DNA of 64,000 nt from Ectocarpus siliculosus (GCA_000310025.1 FN649740.1:2260654-2324653); one strand, 5' to 3'; numbered from the stretch's first letter, positions 1 to 13,190 are shown. Translations and numbers: made by a program. Notes: generated by a model from the sequence alone, not told the origin.

Positions 1-826
1 AAAAAAAAAAGGTTTTTTCTTTTTAGAAAAGTTGGGAGGGGGAAACATTTAGTAAAACTAAAAAAGAATTGGCGGGGGGGGGAGTGGGAAAAGGAAAAAA
101 AGGGGGGTGGGGCAAAAGGAGAGCAATGGGGGGGGGGGGGGGGGCGTACTCATGTTTTCCACGCCTTACCGGTCAGACCATTGTCCACGTGTCCTCGGGA
201 GACTTCAGGGGGGGCTCTCATCAATATGACGAATGTGACGCTAAAGGCAGTGATTTTTCGGTTGGCCCGATCGACCACTCGTCGCTTTGGAGCCGTAGAA
301 CCACCGTTTGGTAGGCGGAACTATTGTCCGCCGCTCTTTCCCCCTCTCGGTCACATTACATGTTTACACCGACAATCTGGCTCATCTCTATTCCCGGTAC
401 TTGTAGGTTAGTCGGGGGGTTCCGGCGCCCCTAACCGGTCCTGTCGGGTATGCCATATCTGCAGCGAAAAAATCTGCTCGCTTGCAAAGCAACCACACAC
501 GCCTCCTTGTTTTCGGTCGCTGGCCAGCTGCGGTGACCTCGATTCTTACCTCGGTCGTTGCCCGCGGACGCTGACGTCTTTTCACTGGTCACCTGGTTAT
601 CGCGGTGGATAGGATAAAAATCTACCGGTAGGACGTGAACATGTATACACACACTACGTAGAAAGTGTAGCTTTATCCCACAACAAAAAGACTGACGTAT
701 TTTGATTATATTATCCCGCTGTAAGACTGGACTATTTCCAGTGGTCAGCTGCGGTCGATATAGGGGAGTCGCTGAAGAAGAACCAACACACAAATACACG
801 CCGACAATGCACAAACACGCGCGCAC
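1..826. other. Left edge, no confident gene
   Basis: The first 145 bases are A-rich and then G-rich homopolymer sequence, as often seen near a contig edge or a low-quality region. The rest has no recognisable domain. It should hold the 3' part of the WD40 gene read on the minus strand, but no further exon could be fixed. A strong minus-strand donor (GAG followed by GTAAGA) lies near 543-550, so a small exon is possible. A degenerate copy of the 45-bp interspersed repeat lies at 571-618. Confidence 0.5.
571..618 (+). repeat. 45-bp interspersed repeat, degenerate copy
   Basis: The stretch reads CACTGGTCACCTGGTTATCG followed by CGGTGGATA and an A-rich tail. It matches the better copies at 1664, 4743 and 46127. 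Confidence 0.5.
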
Positions 827-1022
827 CTGCAGAAGACCTCTGGAGGAAGTCCACGAAGCGACGTAGGGCTCGCCCATGCCCCACCGGACGCTCGACAACG
901 GCTGCGCCACGTACTTGCTCACCTGTTGATCGTTGTGCGTGATGGGTTTCAGTTGTTCTTCACTATTGGTTTGCTCGCAGTACGCACGAGAGGTTTACTC
1001 ACACTCCTCTCTCCCTCCCCCC

Positions 1023-1069
<47 letters not shown>

Positions 1070-3215
1070 ACTCTGCTCATATTGAAGAAAAGGAGGTTCA
1101 CTGCTACTGTTACACGTACGTGTGGTTCGTCTTGTTCAGGTTTGTATAGGTACAAACCAACGCAGGAGCTGTGTGAAAGAAATCGAGACCTGGTCCAACG
1201 ATCATGAGACAACCAAATGATGGATTGAGGCGAACAACGAGCCGGGTAATGTTGACACTTTCCGAATTCGGTGGGTGATGATAACGATGTGAACCGACCG
1301 ACTTTCATGCGATTAGACTACCTCAAAATATACTGGTTGTTTGATCCAACGCGCGAACGACGCCAAACTTGCGGAACACCCCCGACCCATTCATAGACTA
1401 GCCTAGGGGGAAGGGGGAAGGGGGAAGGGAAGAGTAGACCACCCGACAAAACCGGTTATAATGAGCCTTGTAACTTAATACTTTACAACCGATCAATTCT
1501 GTGCGAAGAAAACGCTTGGCCATGTGCACACGGGGAGTATCTTCCATGTCAAGCGCGCGCCGATCGCAGGGATACACCCGCGCCGGACATGTTTTCCATT
1601 CCGCGACACCCCCGACATCCCCAGAACCGTTCGCACGCACGCACACACACACACTGGCATCTCTGACGACTTTTCATTGGTCAGCCGGTCAGCGCGGTGC
1701 ACGCTAACAAAAATAAAGACACACACAACGAAAACATCGTACAGTCATTCTCGACAAGGAAGAAAGGGGAGGGGGGGGCTGCAAGAAAGAAAAAAAAAAC
1801 GAAACCGCCGGCTTACGAAACGGTGGCGAGAGACTTTTTCTTCCCCTCCTCCTTCATTCTCTCCGCGGCCTGCGGAAGCAGTGTGTAACCCCCGCCGGAA
1901 CACCGAAAACAACTCCTCCAAGGGGCACTGTACCGTACCGTACCGTACCTTCATCGTGGGAACGCCCGCCATGTCCCAGGGAAAGTTGAGCACGTGCACG
2001 TGCCCGTGGTCGCACCCCGAGACGATGTCCCTGGGAAGGGGCCCCGCAGTATGGATTGCACGCGCACGTTGTGCGCGGTACGTGATAAAAAAAAAGAAAG
2101 GCAAACGCCAGTACCGTTAGGAAGGGTTCGCGGAGGACGACCTACCACTAGGCTACGTGGGTGACATCCCATGGCTCGTACGCAAACCCGAAGCCTGTGC
2201 AGACACGGCCGGCTAATCCGAGAGAACGTGCCTGTGGGTGATGTACGGGCGGCTGAATGAAAACAGAGGTTTCGACCGAACAAATCAACGCACAGCGAGC
2301 GCGGCGCAATGAATGATGCCGCTGCGACCGAACCATTGTCCGCGCGCCCACCTCGAAACGGGGTTCACCCGAAAGTCCACGACGTTGCCCGAGTGCACGG
2401 GCAACGAATCAAACACGGCGCCCCCCCCGCCACCGCCACCGCCACCGCCGCCACCGCCGCCTCCGTTGGATCCCGCTCCTCCCTCCCGCCCGGCCCCGCT
2501 GCTCCCGCCCCCACCGGCCGCTGCCACAGCCGCCGCCGCCGCCGCTAGGGCTCTGACCCTCGGCGACCCGTTCCCTGGTGCTGCTGGTGTTGTTGGGGAT
2601 GTGTCGCTTGCGTCTGTCGGGGCCGTCGCGAAGCAGAACAGACCACCCTTGGCGTAGACAAGGGTGGCGCACTCGTCATCCAGGGGTTGGATAGCTCGGA
2701 CGGGTTGCATCCCCGTCGAGCTGTTTCGTTTTGGGTTTCCAACAAAAGCGGCGGCGGGGGACGGGGGACGGGGGACGGGGGACGGGGGGGGTTCGATGAG
2801 GAGAAAAAGGCGAGGACAAGTTGTAGTGTACGGGGCGTGACAGATCGAGAAAATCGATATTTGAGCGGTAGACACAATAATTCCGGAGTCTCACCGCGCC
2901 GCGACGATGCCCTTTTCTCCTTAAACAGAGCAGGCTGCGGCGAGCTGTGAGCCTCAAACAGAGACAGACGGCGCGCGGTCGACGTTTCCATCCAAACCTC
3001 ACCAACGGGTGCCACAACAACCGACCCCAGTCCCTGCTCACCACCATGACCGCACGCGCCAGCCGGCGGCGCCGCTACCAGCCCCGTCGCCGCCGGCACT
3101 GTTAGCATGGGCTCCTAGGGTCGCCCTGACGAAGTGGTTGCGCACGACGCCCGATGCCATCTGCTCGTTGAGGACGACATGGACGACGCCTCCGGAAACG
3201 AAGGGCTTCGAACAC
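827..3215 (-). CDS. WD40-repeat (beta-propeller) protein, partial
   Basis: At least three exons join in phase on the minus strand: 2720-2352, 2030-1949 and 922-827. The junction of the first two creates a good WD40 blade: a His-Ser-Gly start, then VVDFRVNP, then DIVSGCDHGHVHVLNF. The third exon adds a second blade-like stretch with SSVRWGMGEPYVASW. Donors are GTGGGC, GTACGG and GTGCGC. A further upstream coding stretch starts at 3215 (reading SKPFVSGGVVHVVLNEQ), but its donor and its link to 2720 are unresolved. The exon at 2720-2352 carries a low-complexity Gly/Ala insertion between beta strands. WD40 proteins act as scaffolds; the partner cannot be told. Both gene ends are missing, and the 3' end may lie outside the window. 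Confidence 0.55.
1027..1066. repeat. (CT)n microsatellite
   Basis: About 19 CT units lie in the intron between the last two seen exons of the WD40 gene. On the sense strand of that gene the repeat reads GA. Confidence 0.95.
1664..1727 (+). repeat. 45-bp interspersed repeat with A/(CA) tail
   Basis: The core reads TTTTCATTGGTCAGCCGGTC and continues AGCGCGGT..ACGCTAA, followed by an A-rich stretch and ACACACAC. It lies in an intron of the WD40 gene. Confidence 0.7.
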
Positions 3216-4160
3216 CTGCTCGGTTTATGCCGACGGCCAGCCGTGCAAAACGCAACAAGAAGAATGAAGTTTGCGTGCGTGTGTGTTGTGTGTGCGGCAA
3301 GCAGGTTGGTCTCCCTGGCGGGAAGTTGTAATTTTCGTTGATCTGCAGCAGGGCAAACTTCCTAAATACCGCACGATGGCGATCGAAACGAGTATCGTCT
3401 TCTTCATGTTAGTTGTTTGGACTACGGCCGGGCTTGTGCCGTGATTCACTACCAATTTATCCTGGAGCCTTATGTTCTATACGGAGTTATGCATTTATTG
3501 TGGTGTATCAAGAAAAAAAAAAGCTCCTGCACAATCCCTGCTCGTGTCTCAGATGTTGGTGGACTCGGTGCCTCGTTGGACACACATGATCAATTTATTG
3601 CTTTGCTTGGTTCCTTCTGGTGCGAGACATTGAAAAGAACGCCATAATCTGTACGGAACACCCGCAGACTCCGAGACATGCCCCCTCCCCCCCCCAATGA
3701 AATTCCTTCCGTCAAAATGTATCTCGTCCGGGCGTTGCGGCCTCGAGTTGTGGAACCTGCCTACAACACGGAGATGGCAAGCACCTGCCTGAAAATGGGG
3801 GCAAATTAGCCGTAGGTCTAGACTACATACGGGGCAGCCTTATGTACACCGCCATCGTCTGCGCGACCCTGTCTCTAGACTGTACGCAAGGAGGCCGAGG
3901 GGAAGTGGGGGGAGAGATGGAAGCTACGAGTAAGCTATTGTCCATTGTCGTGTGCGATCACCCTGCTCGTATTCAGGCTTTGGAAACCTACAATCCTCGC
4001 ATTTTGATATGCGTACTACAAGTATGCGTACCCTAGACCAGCATTTCCAAAAGTACATATTTCGGATAAAATCAGCGGTAAGATAACATGCGGGGTTCTC
4101 GGCGACAAGGACATACACACACACACACACACGCACACACACACACACACAGAGCTTCGC

Positions 4161-4661
4161 CTAAAGGCTTTTTATACCAATAGGATTCGGAGGCGGTTTA
4201 CCTTCGAGCTGGCTCGTTTTCTGTCCGTACGAACTCGTGATGTTTTCAAAAGTCATGGACTGCTTATTGATCAGTTTCCACCACGACCAATAGGTTGGGA
4301 TCTCGGTAGTAGTGCGGATAGGCACGACCAGGATGGAAATGAGGGGAATTCGTTTGGCAGAGATGAAGGAGGAGGAGAGGGAACGGGAGGTGGACAAGAC
4401 AGAGACCAAAACAGCAGTCGAGGAGGGAATCATGGCGTAGTAGAGAGCAAGAGCTTCGAGCCAGATGACCTTCCCCACCACAAACGACGCAGGGCCAGAG
4501 AAGAAATGTCGAAACGTTGCTGTCAAAACGACAATGAGAACGATGGAGGTGAAACCATGGAGGACGACGGTGAAAGCACTCCAAAACGAACTCGAGTGCA
4601 AGCTAGTAGCCTTCGTAGACGCGTGCAGTGTTCTTCTGTTGCTATATACCGTTTCTGTCAT
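4161..4661 (-). CDS. Hypothetical ORF with hydrophobic segments
   Basis: An uninterrupted frame of 166 codons starts at the ATG of 4661; upstream in-frame sequence stays open to 4754, inside a repeat copy. It holds two or three hydrophobic stretches (around residues 22-45, 55-75 and 105-125) that could span a membrane. I do not recognise a family. A faint likeness to the last membrane segments of ABC-2 type permeases is too weak to name it. It could equally be an exon fragment, a decayed gene or chance. Confidence 0.2.
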   Translation of the reverse strand: MTETVYSNRRTLHASTKATSLHSSSFWSAFTVVLHGFTSIVLIVVLTATFRHFFSGPASFVVGKVIWLEALALYYAMIPSSTAVLVSVLSTSRSLSSSFISAKRIPLISILVVPIRTTTEIPTYWSWWKLINKQSMTFENITSSYGQKTSQLEGKPPPNPIGIKSL

Positions 4662-4742
4662 TGATCCGGAGAATAGATTACTGTAGTCTCCCCCACGCCA
4701 CCCCCTCACGGGGTCCCAGTTAATGGCATTTACAAGTGTTTT

Positions 4743-4797
4743 GTGTTTTCTCATTGGTCAGCCGGTTAGCGCGGTCGATGCTTATAATAAAAAAAAA

Positions 4798-4807
<10 letters not shown>
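4743..4807 (+). repeat. 45-bp interspersed repeat with poly-A/(CA) tail
   Basis: The core reads TCATTGGTCAGCCGGTTAGC, then GCGGTCGATGCTTATAATA, then ten A residues and (CA)n, and it runs directly into a (GA)n tract. It is the best copy for defining the family. Confidence 0.75.

Positions 4808-4890
<83 letters not shown>
4808..4890. repeat. (GA)n microsatellite
   Basis: About 40 GA units follow the (CA)n end of the 45-bp repeat copy without a break, which suggests growth from the tail of that element. Confidence 0.95.
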
Positions 4891-4893
<3 letters not shown>

Positions 4894-7851
4894 GCGGAGG
4901 ATCCCGTTCGCGTGTGTCTTGAATGCTGGGTGTGATTCAAGAAAATCGTTGCTTTGACCGGGAAGATCCAGGCGGCACATCTATCCGAACCTCCAACGCA
5001 AGAGGTCGCTTTCGCACCTCCGGCTCATCACACGCACGCATATCGCGACTTAAAGAAGACAGCGAAGTATGGTCATCTCTCGCCAACACTCGCAACTTCG
5101 CCCAACTCTCCGATAAAACAACGGATAACAACCCGCCCTCTCGGATGCTGTCTCTTGCAAAGCAACAACAACAGATGTTCCTGCACAACCGGCAAGCGCC
5201 GTAGCTCCCTTTCGCCACTCTTTGTAAACAAGATAACTGTAGGTACATCATAGCTATTGCTGCGCGGCCGCGTGACACGCACACGAGTTACAATAGCATT
5301 TCCCGGTCATCGGCCATCACGCTTGTTGACGGGTAAACAATAATAACAACACCACCGCAAAGATTTCCCCCGAGCGTTTGAGGGGCGTTCGATACCCTCT
5401 ACACGACAACCTGAGACGGTAGGTAGTTAGACGAGGAGAGATTGGACGGGAAAAGTGGCAATTACAGTTCGTACAGCTGTATACTGGGGTCATCATGCAC
5501 GGAGGGTGAATCTACCCACCGCCGTCGAGAGAGGATCCGACAGCTGGTGACTACACCAATCTACGTCTTTGGGTGATGGTCGTGACGGGAAAAAGAGATG
5601 AAGAAAACGCATCTGATGTACACGTAGATACACATCCGAGCTCGCTGTGTGTGGCGCGATTGTTTCCGGGGGATCAAATCGGCGCTCGCCTGCCTCTCTT
5701 GGCAGGCGCCCAACGCGGCCTCATCATACACACAAAGCGAGGTCACACTTTTGTGGCGAATTAGTTCGTCGATGGAAGACCAAGAGAGCCGAGCAGGTGT
5801 AGCAATAGCAGCAGCACAGCCGCGTGCACGCCTCTGCTATCTACGGACCGTCGTTTCATCAGTACAAGTGTGGGTCGAGTCTTTTCTCCCACGCGCCATG
5901 TCTACGGCTGCTTTCAGCTCTCTCTCCGAACGCATTATCTCTCACCCTAAAGTTTGATGGAAGGATTGGATGGCTCCGGAAGCAAACCCAGAGCGCAGAT
6001 CGCACTCTATATCCGCTCTCAACGCCTCCGCCGGCATCCTCTCGCCGCGCTTTCCCCTCGCAGCCGACCCGCCTCCTCAGACAGAAGTTTTGTACGGTGG
6101 CCGCCGGCTGTTTTTGGTAGATGTGTGGCGTCCCCGCTCTCAAAAGCAGCTGATGATGGCAATGGACGCGCGGAGCTTTTCTTCCAGACACAAGGGGGTC
6201 GTGGAGAAATTGAAAATTGATTCCTTCGGGAAGGGAAGGAACTGGGGGGTGGGTGGGGTCTCTTGTCTGCAATACTTAGGAAGTCTCCGCGACATGAACA
6301 CGCTCAGGTTTCCCTGAGGCTCCCTCGCTTGTGCTGCTCTAGACGCACGTCGTGGCCCACGTCCTGGCATGTTGGCAACAGCTTGTCCCAGAACGTCACA
6401 AACGTGTCATACTTGTCTCAGAAAGTCGAATGCGCCGAACAAAAAGATGGGCCGCCTTTTGGGGAGAGGAAGAGATTAAGACCTTTGGTCAAACTGTCAA
6501 ATGCGCGGCAAAATGACACACAGCACCACCTATCGTATGGTGTTTCGATCGTATCATCCGTGCTCCAATCAATATCATGAGCTCATAATGTGTGCTTCGT
6601 CACTTGCTTACGTAGGTCTTCCTTGCCCGTGAGCCATTCTATCTTGACTGTACCGCAGTATGCTGTACTCGCCAATCAATCCGCGTGTGCTGGCTGTGAG
6701 GCATCATGTGCATAATATGTAGTCTACAGCATATAAGGCGTTCTACGCATCCATCTCCAAACATAATCATTTCAACATCGCGTCGCCGGTCCATGATCAG
6801 CAACTTGCCGGCGTTGCTTCACATTCAGCAGATCATAAGCACGAGCCAGGAATGTCATGTCAACCGCGCATGTGCATGTATGTGTCCCCGGGCGCACGCG
6901 AAACAAGATCATGACTGAAGAAAAAATGCGGCGCAATCATGTTGAAACCGTCACTTCCCGAGATGGTTTCAGACACAACCTCTCTCCTCGTCCTCATCGC
7001 TGTACTGGGTTCATGGATATACCAACACACATCAGCAATCTACAGCATCACAGGGTGGCGGTGGAAGTCTCTCCTTCACTTTGAGCTGTATACGAAGGAT
7101 CCAAGAGAGACCAGTGGCAAAACCAACGCCAGCAGCGAACTCTATACTCCCATCTCGCAGCAACTTCACCCATTCCTCCACTACTCGCAGCAGTCCCTTG
7201 CAGCGGATCGCGGCGGCTCAGGTAATAATGCGCAAGGCACGGCTTCTAGGGTTGCTGATCGTTTAAGCGTGAGGGAAACAGTAGTGTGCACGTGCCCCGG
7301 TCGTTTGTTCAACAATGTCCGCACACACGTACCGGTCAATACCACCTTGGTGTCACCCAAAGATCCAACCTAGACTACTGTACTGCATCAGTCTTCTGCT
7401 CGAGTCCTGTCTACGGAACACAACAAATTGCTCCCATCGAACGGCACCGATGCTATGGAGCTTGTGCTCTGTCGCTTAAGGGGTAGTGCTACCGCTGTAC
7501 AGCATTGCGAGGTCCGTTTTCCTCGCCCAATTGCCAAGGTCGGAGTGCCAATGGAAAGATATCCTGAGACACGTCGATCAGGAACCTTCCGCCAACGCTA
7601 CTAAACAGGATACCCCGTAGACCAATGTACTCGACGAGCGCCCAGGTGCCGTGTACTCGCTCCCCTCCCCCGCTGCGCCCCTTCTCACTGTGAGAATGGT
7701 CCGATGGTGAATGACACCATAACGTTGGGGATGGGGTCTCTGTGAGGGGAACGGGAAAGCGCTGAGCAGGGCAGAGTGATCATTTCTGGGCAGGACAGGT
7801 GATGATGGCTCTTTGTTTTCGTTCTCGTCACTCTGTGCGCGTGTATCAGGC

Positions 7852-10800
7852 ATGCCCCGGGCCATGGCGTCGAGTTCACCATCCCCTTCCAACGCGACCG
7901 TGCGTTCTACAAGTAAGCGACGGCAGCCAACCGAGATTAACTTCGCGGCACTTTCCCCGCCCGCTGGCAGTCTCAGCTCCGAAGGCGACGACGCCACCTC
8001 GGTGGGCTTCTCGGCGTGTAAGTAATTCACCACCATCCTTACCGGATCGCCTGGTTCTAGCTCTTGCTTGTACTGTAGCACGTTTTGATTGGCCACATCA
8101 GGTGCGAGTTCAACGATACTCGTATGCCAAGTTTGTGGTGAAGCATTCGTTCGTGCAGGTTGAGCACGAAACAACATACACATCCGCCCCAGGAACAACG
8201 TGGTCATTGCTAGGGCGTTTTACGCGGGACTAACAGGATGGAAGAGAGGCATTTTGTGTTTGATGCGGAGCAATGTACATTTTCACTAGTAATACACTTC
8301 GCTGACCCGCAACACACCTTTGTATAAAGAAGGACCTAAAAAACAAGCTACAACACGACGATGCCTCTTCTTCCCCACGATCAGCCGCAACCGAGGCGGC
8401 CCTCGCCCAGTGTGGGATGGACGCCTTCAACCTGCAGAACCCGACCGCCCCGCCGCTCTCGAGGGGGACCTCTACCGCGTCGTGGACGGCGCGGCACAGG
8501 CGAAAGCGGAGCGACTCCACGTCCTCTCTCGACGTTACGGGCCCTCGAGCACCCGGAAGCAATCAGCAGCAGCAGCAACAACAGCCTCAAGGGAAGGCCG
8601 CGAAGCCGCTGCCACCGTCCAAGCACGGCAGACCGAGGGGGATCCCAAACGACGTCAGGTCAGATATTGGTTAGGCTTTCCCTCTACCGTGGGCGATTTT
8701 TTTTGCCTGGGGGGTTCAGGTGGTAGCGTCAGGGTCGTGCGTAGCAGTGGCGGCTGTTGGTCGTCGACACACGGGCAACAATGAGCGATGACAGAGTTGA
8801 CCATTTGCTGAGTGTTCAGGCGGGACATATGACAACAAAATGCGCACGAAAAATAGAACCGCAAACCTTTCCCAAGTGCACCACGAAGACCACTGGCAAC
8901 GACCCTCTCTCGTCTTCGCTCGTAAGTGTTCCAAAATCCTCTTTTCTGCAAGCAACACGCTCAGCATACATACACATTCCACCCATCGCCCCCTAAACCG
9001 CCGCACGCAGTGGCAGCACCTACCCGTTCGTGAGGCAGCAAGCGGCAGGGCAAGGAACGGACGGGGCCGCCGCTCAGCGTGTCATCAAACCCCACCGGCC
9101 CGTGATGTCGCGGTACTGCCGGTACACCTTCTACTTGCGGGACGCGCTCGACACCGTCGACGCCGACGTGGACGGGGTCGGCGCGTGCTGCGGCCTATGC
9201 AGGTGAGGGGCCGGCGGCTGTTTTTTTATTGTCGGACTCGCGGAGGATCATATTTCGAAACAAAAGCTGTCGGTCGGCCTGTGAAGGATAACTTTGATTG
9301 GACAAGGCCCTGCTGCGATTCGGATGTCAACACGTGTCTGAGTGCCCTGCCCTGTTACGCTGGGGAGCTGCAGGCTCACTTGGCTGTCGAAATGCCTAAG
9401 AATTGGCGAATACGCACTTTCTCAAGGGCGTGTTTCGCTCCGCCTGCATCTATCTCTCTATCCCGACGGCGGTCAAGGCCAAAACCCAGCTAAAACCATG
9501 CCAGCCGCGCGAAGAACGACTCTCCGGCTCATTCGATAGTTGCGCTGCTGACCAGGCGGGTACTCCGACACCTGCAATAACCAGACCTTTATTGGTGTCG
9601 CCACAACCTCACCTAATGACCCTGCTACGCTTTTCTTTATTGTCGGCTTGAGAGTACAGTTGACCGTGCTTCTGAAAATCACCTTGATTCTCGTCGTGCA
9701 GGGCCCCGCCGCAGCTGCCGTGCCTCGCCTGGGTGTTCCCGTGCTGCGCTTACCCCGAGGAGCTGGAACAGGCCCGTCGTGAGTCTAGCTACTTTGTCAT
9801 TCGCGACACCTCGGTGGAATTCAACAACCCGAAGGTGGGTGCGTTCAGTGTGGCGGGGTTGCATGTTGTTGATGATGGCTATATTGATAGGTAGTCCAGA
9901 TAGAAGATCATTCGCAAACCACTTATCCCGTCGTGGCCCGACAGAGTGCCAAATGGGGAAACGAGATTTAAATGGAATCAACGACACGCCGTGGGAATGC
10001 ACCGAGGACCCAACAAGAGCTGCATTTCGGAACAACTTTCGCGAAGCGGGCCACCTCCTCCACCCCCCCACGCGCCGAAGAGCGAAACAGAGAGAACGAA
10101 ACTAGAACCGTGAAACACCATATTCAAGCGATGTCCTGTACCCGTCGCAGGGGGCGGCTCCAATAGGACCAGGAAGGTTACCCGTTGCCTTTTTTGACGG
10201 AGGAAATCCCCGCTAACATAGATTTACACGTAGTCACCTTTGGCGTCTACCTCTTATCCCGACCCCCTTCCCGTTCCGAACACGCCAATCTCTCACTCAC
10301 GCACTAACTCATTCACTCACGCACACCCACACCAAAATCCCGTAGCTGACCGCAATTCCATCGACTCTTCTACAGTGCTACCGCACCCAATCACCTCAAC
10401 CAATATTCACGAACAAGAACCCCCCCCAACCCACGACGAACTGTACGCAATACAAAGGTGGTCATGGGTTCCAGGCCGTCGGTGGCCAGGGTCGCGTCGG
10501 CCGACAGCGCGCACGGGAACGGGCAGTACAGCGGGGCCTGCGGATGCACCTTCCACGTCCGCGACGACGCCCGCGTGCTGTACTTCGACGACCCGACCCT
10601 GGAGGACATGACGCCGGTGTTCCCGGGGGGTGGCGGTTGTAGTCGCTTTTGCTGCGGGCGACGGCCGTCCACGGGGGCGAGGCTGATGGCCGAAGCTCGG
10701 CAGCTGCTGTGCGGCGGGCGGGGGCAGGCCGTGCGGGTGCAGAGCCGGGTCTGCTGCGGCGCCTGTGTCCGGGCGAGGGGGCTCCTGGGGCTGCCGTGCG

Positions 10801-11997
10801 TGCCGTCGTGCTGCGCGTGCGCGTGCCGGTCGGCGACGCTACGGTACGACATGCCGGCCAAGGTGGGTCTCAACACGAGAACAGCAGCAGCAATTTGATA
10901 CATCTATACATACGATGCTTGCGGCCGCGAAAACACGGAAAACACACGTCGTATGGGTGGTACTTGCACATGGGGGATTGCAGCATTTATCACCCCACCT
11001 TGCGGAGGTCAACAAAACTCATGAACAAAATAGCGTGTTCTAGTGTAAGTGTTATTCTTCTGGGGATGGGAAGCAACCATATGACACCTATTGATCGTCA
11101 CTCTCGGGGACGCTGCTTTCCTCCGGGACATGCGTCTTCTGGAAGAAAATAGAGTCGACCTGGGAGCCTAGGCTTTGCGTGGCGATGATCACTTTCATTT
11201 CTTCCCACCGCACGACAAGAAGATAATAACACTCTCAAGTCCATGTTGGGACATCAAAAGCGTAAAATCAAATCCTCGAAAGGTTCTTGCGTGTATGTAT
11301 TTCGTTGGCATCGAAGAGGCCGCGATCCATGACCCACCCCTTCCCCACAGAGGGGAGGGAACGAACACGGCCTATCTATCCTGTAGTCACGAGAAGTGGG
11401 TGGTCCTGAAACAGTTAGACCGTGCGCAGCAAATGTCGGGGAAGGAAACGTTTCTATCCGAAAGCCGTAGCGACCAGTATTCATACTTTTAGTCAGGAAA
11501 GTCGCGGTGAAACGGGAGGAATTGGAATAAGGAATTTTGGTTGTCGTCGGCGGGAATAAATGTGTTTCACCTTCACTATGCAAGGTTCTGACAGCTTCAC
11601 ACATGACGTGATTTCATCATTTTCACTCTTTTTGCAATTATTGTTTTATTATGTGTTTTTTCTGTGAAATCCCGCGAACCCCCTTGTCTGTTTTGTCTGG
11701 TTCACTAGCTCGTCAACACCAACAACATGATAGTTTCTCTACCCTGTTGTAGTGAACTCTGATAAGTACCTTGGCACGTACAATGCAATGCTGTCATGCT
11801 GACCGATTTTGTTGTGCCTCACTCATTCAAGCTGCGTGCTCGCGGCTCACGTGTGTGTTTGTGTGTGCGTGTGCATGTGTCACTCTCAGGACGCCGTGAC
11901 GGCCGCTACAAAGATTTGGCACGCGCGAAACAACGCTCTGACCAAGATGCGAGAGGTAGGCGAGGCCCAAGCGGCCGTGCCGTGCGGCCAGGCCTAA
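7852..11997 (+). CDS. Cysteine-rich protein of unknown function, six exons
   Basis: Six exons join with matching phase: 7852-8017 (a second ATG at 7864 is equally possible), 8385-8658, 9011-9202, 9702-9834, 10458-10862 and 11890-11997, giving 425 or 421 residues. Donors include GTAAGT, GTCAGA and GTGAGG. The first 150 residues are Ser/Pro-rich and probably disordered, with seven Gln in a row near residue 130. A compact part follows with paired cysteines: GACCGLC, then a hydrophobic CLAWVFPCC, then SSYFVIRDTSVEFNNP, later FHVRDDARVLYFDDP, and a Cys-rich LPCVPSCCACAC. The C-terminus is a basic helix ending in VPCGQA. The strand-like segments between Cys pairs recall protist membrane-associated proteins with a PH-like fold; that is an impression, not a family match. 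Exon 5 uses an AAG acceptor, its weakest junction. Confidence 0.6.
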
Positions 11998-13190
11998 AAA
12001 CGCAGCATGGCTGCGGCTGAAGACAAAAGCTCTTCGGCCTATGGAACACACACCTTCCTCATTAAGAGAGAGAGAAAAAGTGCCCGCAGTTTTCTGGTTG
12101 GCCAATTCTTTCGGCCGGAAATTTTCTTCGAAAGAAAATCATGGTCGACGGGTGACGACACTCACGCTCATGGGGCCGCCTTTCGGCGAAATTCAAAATC
12201 TGGATTTTTCCCGTGAGTGACAAATTGAGTTGGTTGATGGCAGCTTCCTCAATGAGTCACTCGCGAGAACCGCCAACCTCACTTTCTTGTGCCCTGGAGG
12301 AACGCATTTATTCATCATGGCCGCACCGATCCGTGCTTGTCTGGTGATGGTCAACCGTGCATTCCCACCCCTCGATGGGGAGATTTTATGTTGTACCCAC
12401 ACGACACGACAGATCGATGTCACCAACACCACCACTCACTGAGGTTGATGCTCGAGTAAATTCAAAGCCAAAAGCGAGAGAAAAAGATGTGTTGAAACGT
12501 GTCAACAAGGAGATGGCACGGTCGTTTTCGACTGCTACTGTGCCATCACAACCCTCCACCAGCAGCAGCAGTCATGGATGGTGCTACGTGGAGCAGACCA
12601 AGCTGCCCGTACATACCACGAGTGATAAAAACCCGCGCGCAGCTCATCACTGATGGAGGAGGCGTTTCAAGAGGGTTCACCCGAACCAAAAGCGGAACCC
12701 TTTTTTGGAACCTGCTCTCTGTCGCTTTTAATTCAAATTGGCTCCCTCATCACTCGAAGGGAGAGTTGCCAAATCAAGCTATCACACCGCTTGGGTGGGT
12801 TGAAGATCTCAAAATGATATCTTCCTCGCGTCTTATCTCGGGTTTCGTAGTATGGAGGCTGGTAGACAGCCAAACAGGGAGCTTTCTCTCTATTATTTTT
12901 TTCGGGAACACGCCTCTCCTCACTTTTTTCTAGGGTCGATGTATATAGCAGAGGAGTTTAGCGGGCCGGTCCCAGTTTGTTTTTCTCATCGATTGATGTG
13001 GTATCTATGATTTACCGTACTATCTATATATCTTTCTCATCGTCAATCAGTGACTGTGAAATCACGTTTAATTTACATGGTCCTGGTTGGACACCGGACG
13101 TTATTACCGAGTTGGGTAATTTATGTGCTATGTGAATACCACGATCGATGTGTTTTCCATCTCGCCTACGGATTCGGTTCTTGTTCATTG
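11998..13190. other. Repeat-bearing stretch before the gypsy remnant
   Basis: No gene is seen. The left copy of an inverted repeat pair lies at 12065-12400. From 12650 to 13190 the sequence is AT-richer and should correspond to the decayed 5' part (gag and protease) of the retroelement, but no gag zinc knuckle or protease motif was found. Confidence 0.5.
12065..12400 (+). repeat. Left arm of a diverged inverted repeat pair
   Basis: Two blocks (12065-12110 and 12293-12400) match the reverse complement of 16935-17290. Shared words include GAGAGAAAAAGTGCC, GGCCAATT, GAACGCATTT and GTCAACCGTGCAT. The pair encloses the gypsy remnant. Confidence 0.6.

Larger units (their letters stand above)
3216..7851. 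other. Intergenic stretch, no confident gene
   Basis: The sequence has lower coding character than the assembled genes and shows no exon chain with matching phases. It holds an (AC)n tract at 4119-4151, a 45-bp repeat copy with a long (GA)n tract at 4743-4890, and one open frame with hydrophobic segments on the minus strand (4161-4661, listed separately). A plus-strand frame at 6963-7373 begins with a possible signal anchor (SLLVLIAVLGSWIY) but has no recognised domain or splice partner. Confidence 0.5.

Noticed and set aside
7578-8207. Minus-strand open frame of 209 codons
   Set aside because: It overlaps plus-strand exon 1 (7852-8017) of the Cys-rich gene, whose GTAAGT donor and phase match exon 2. 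The minus frame has no domain or splice partner.
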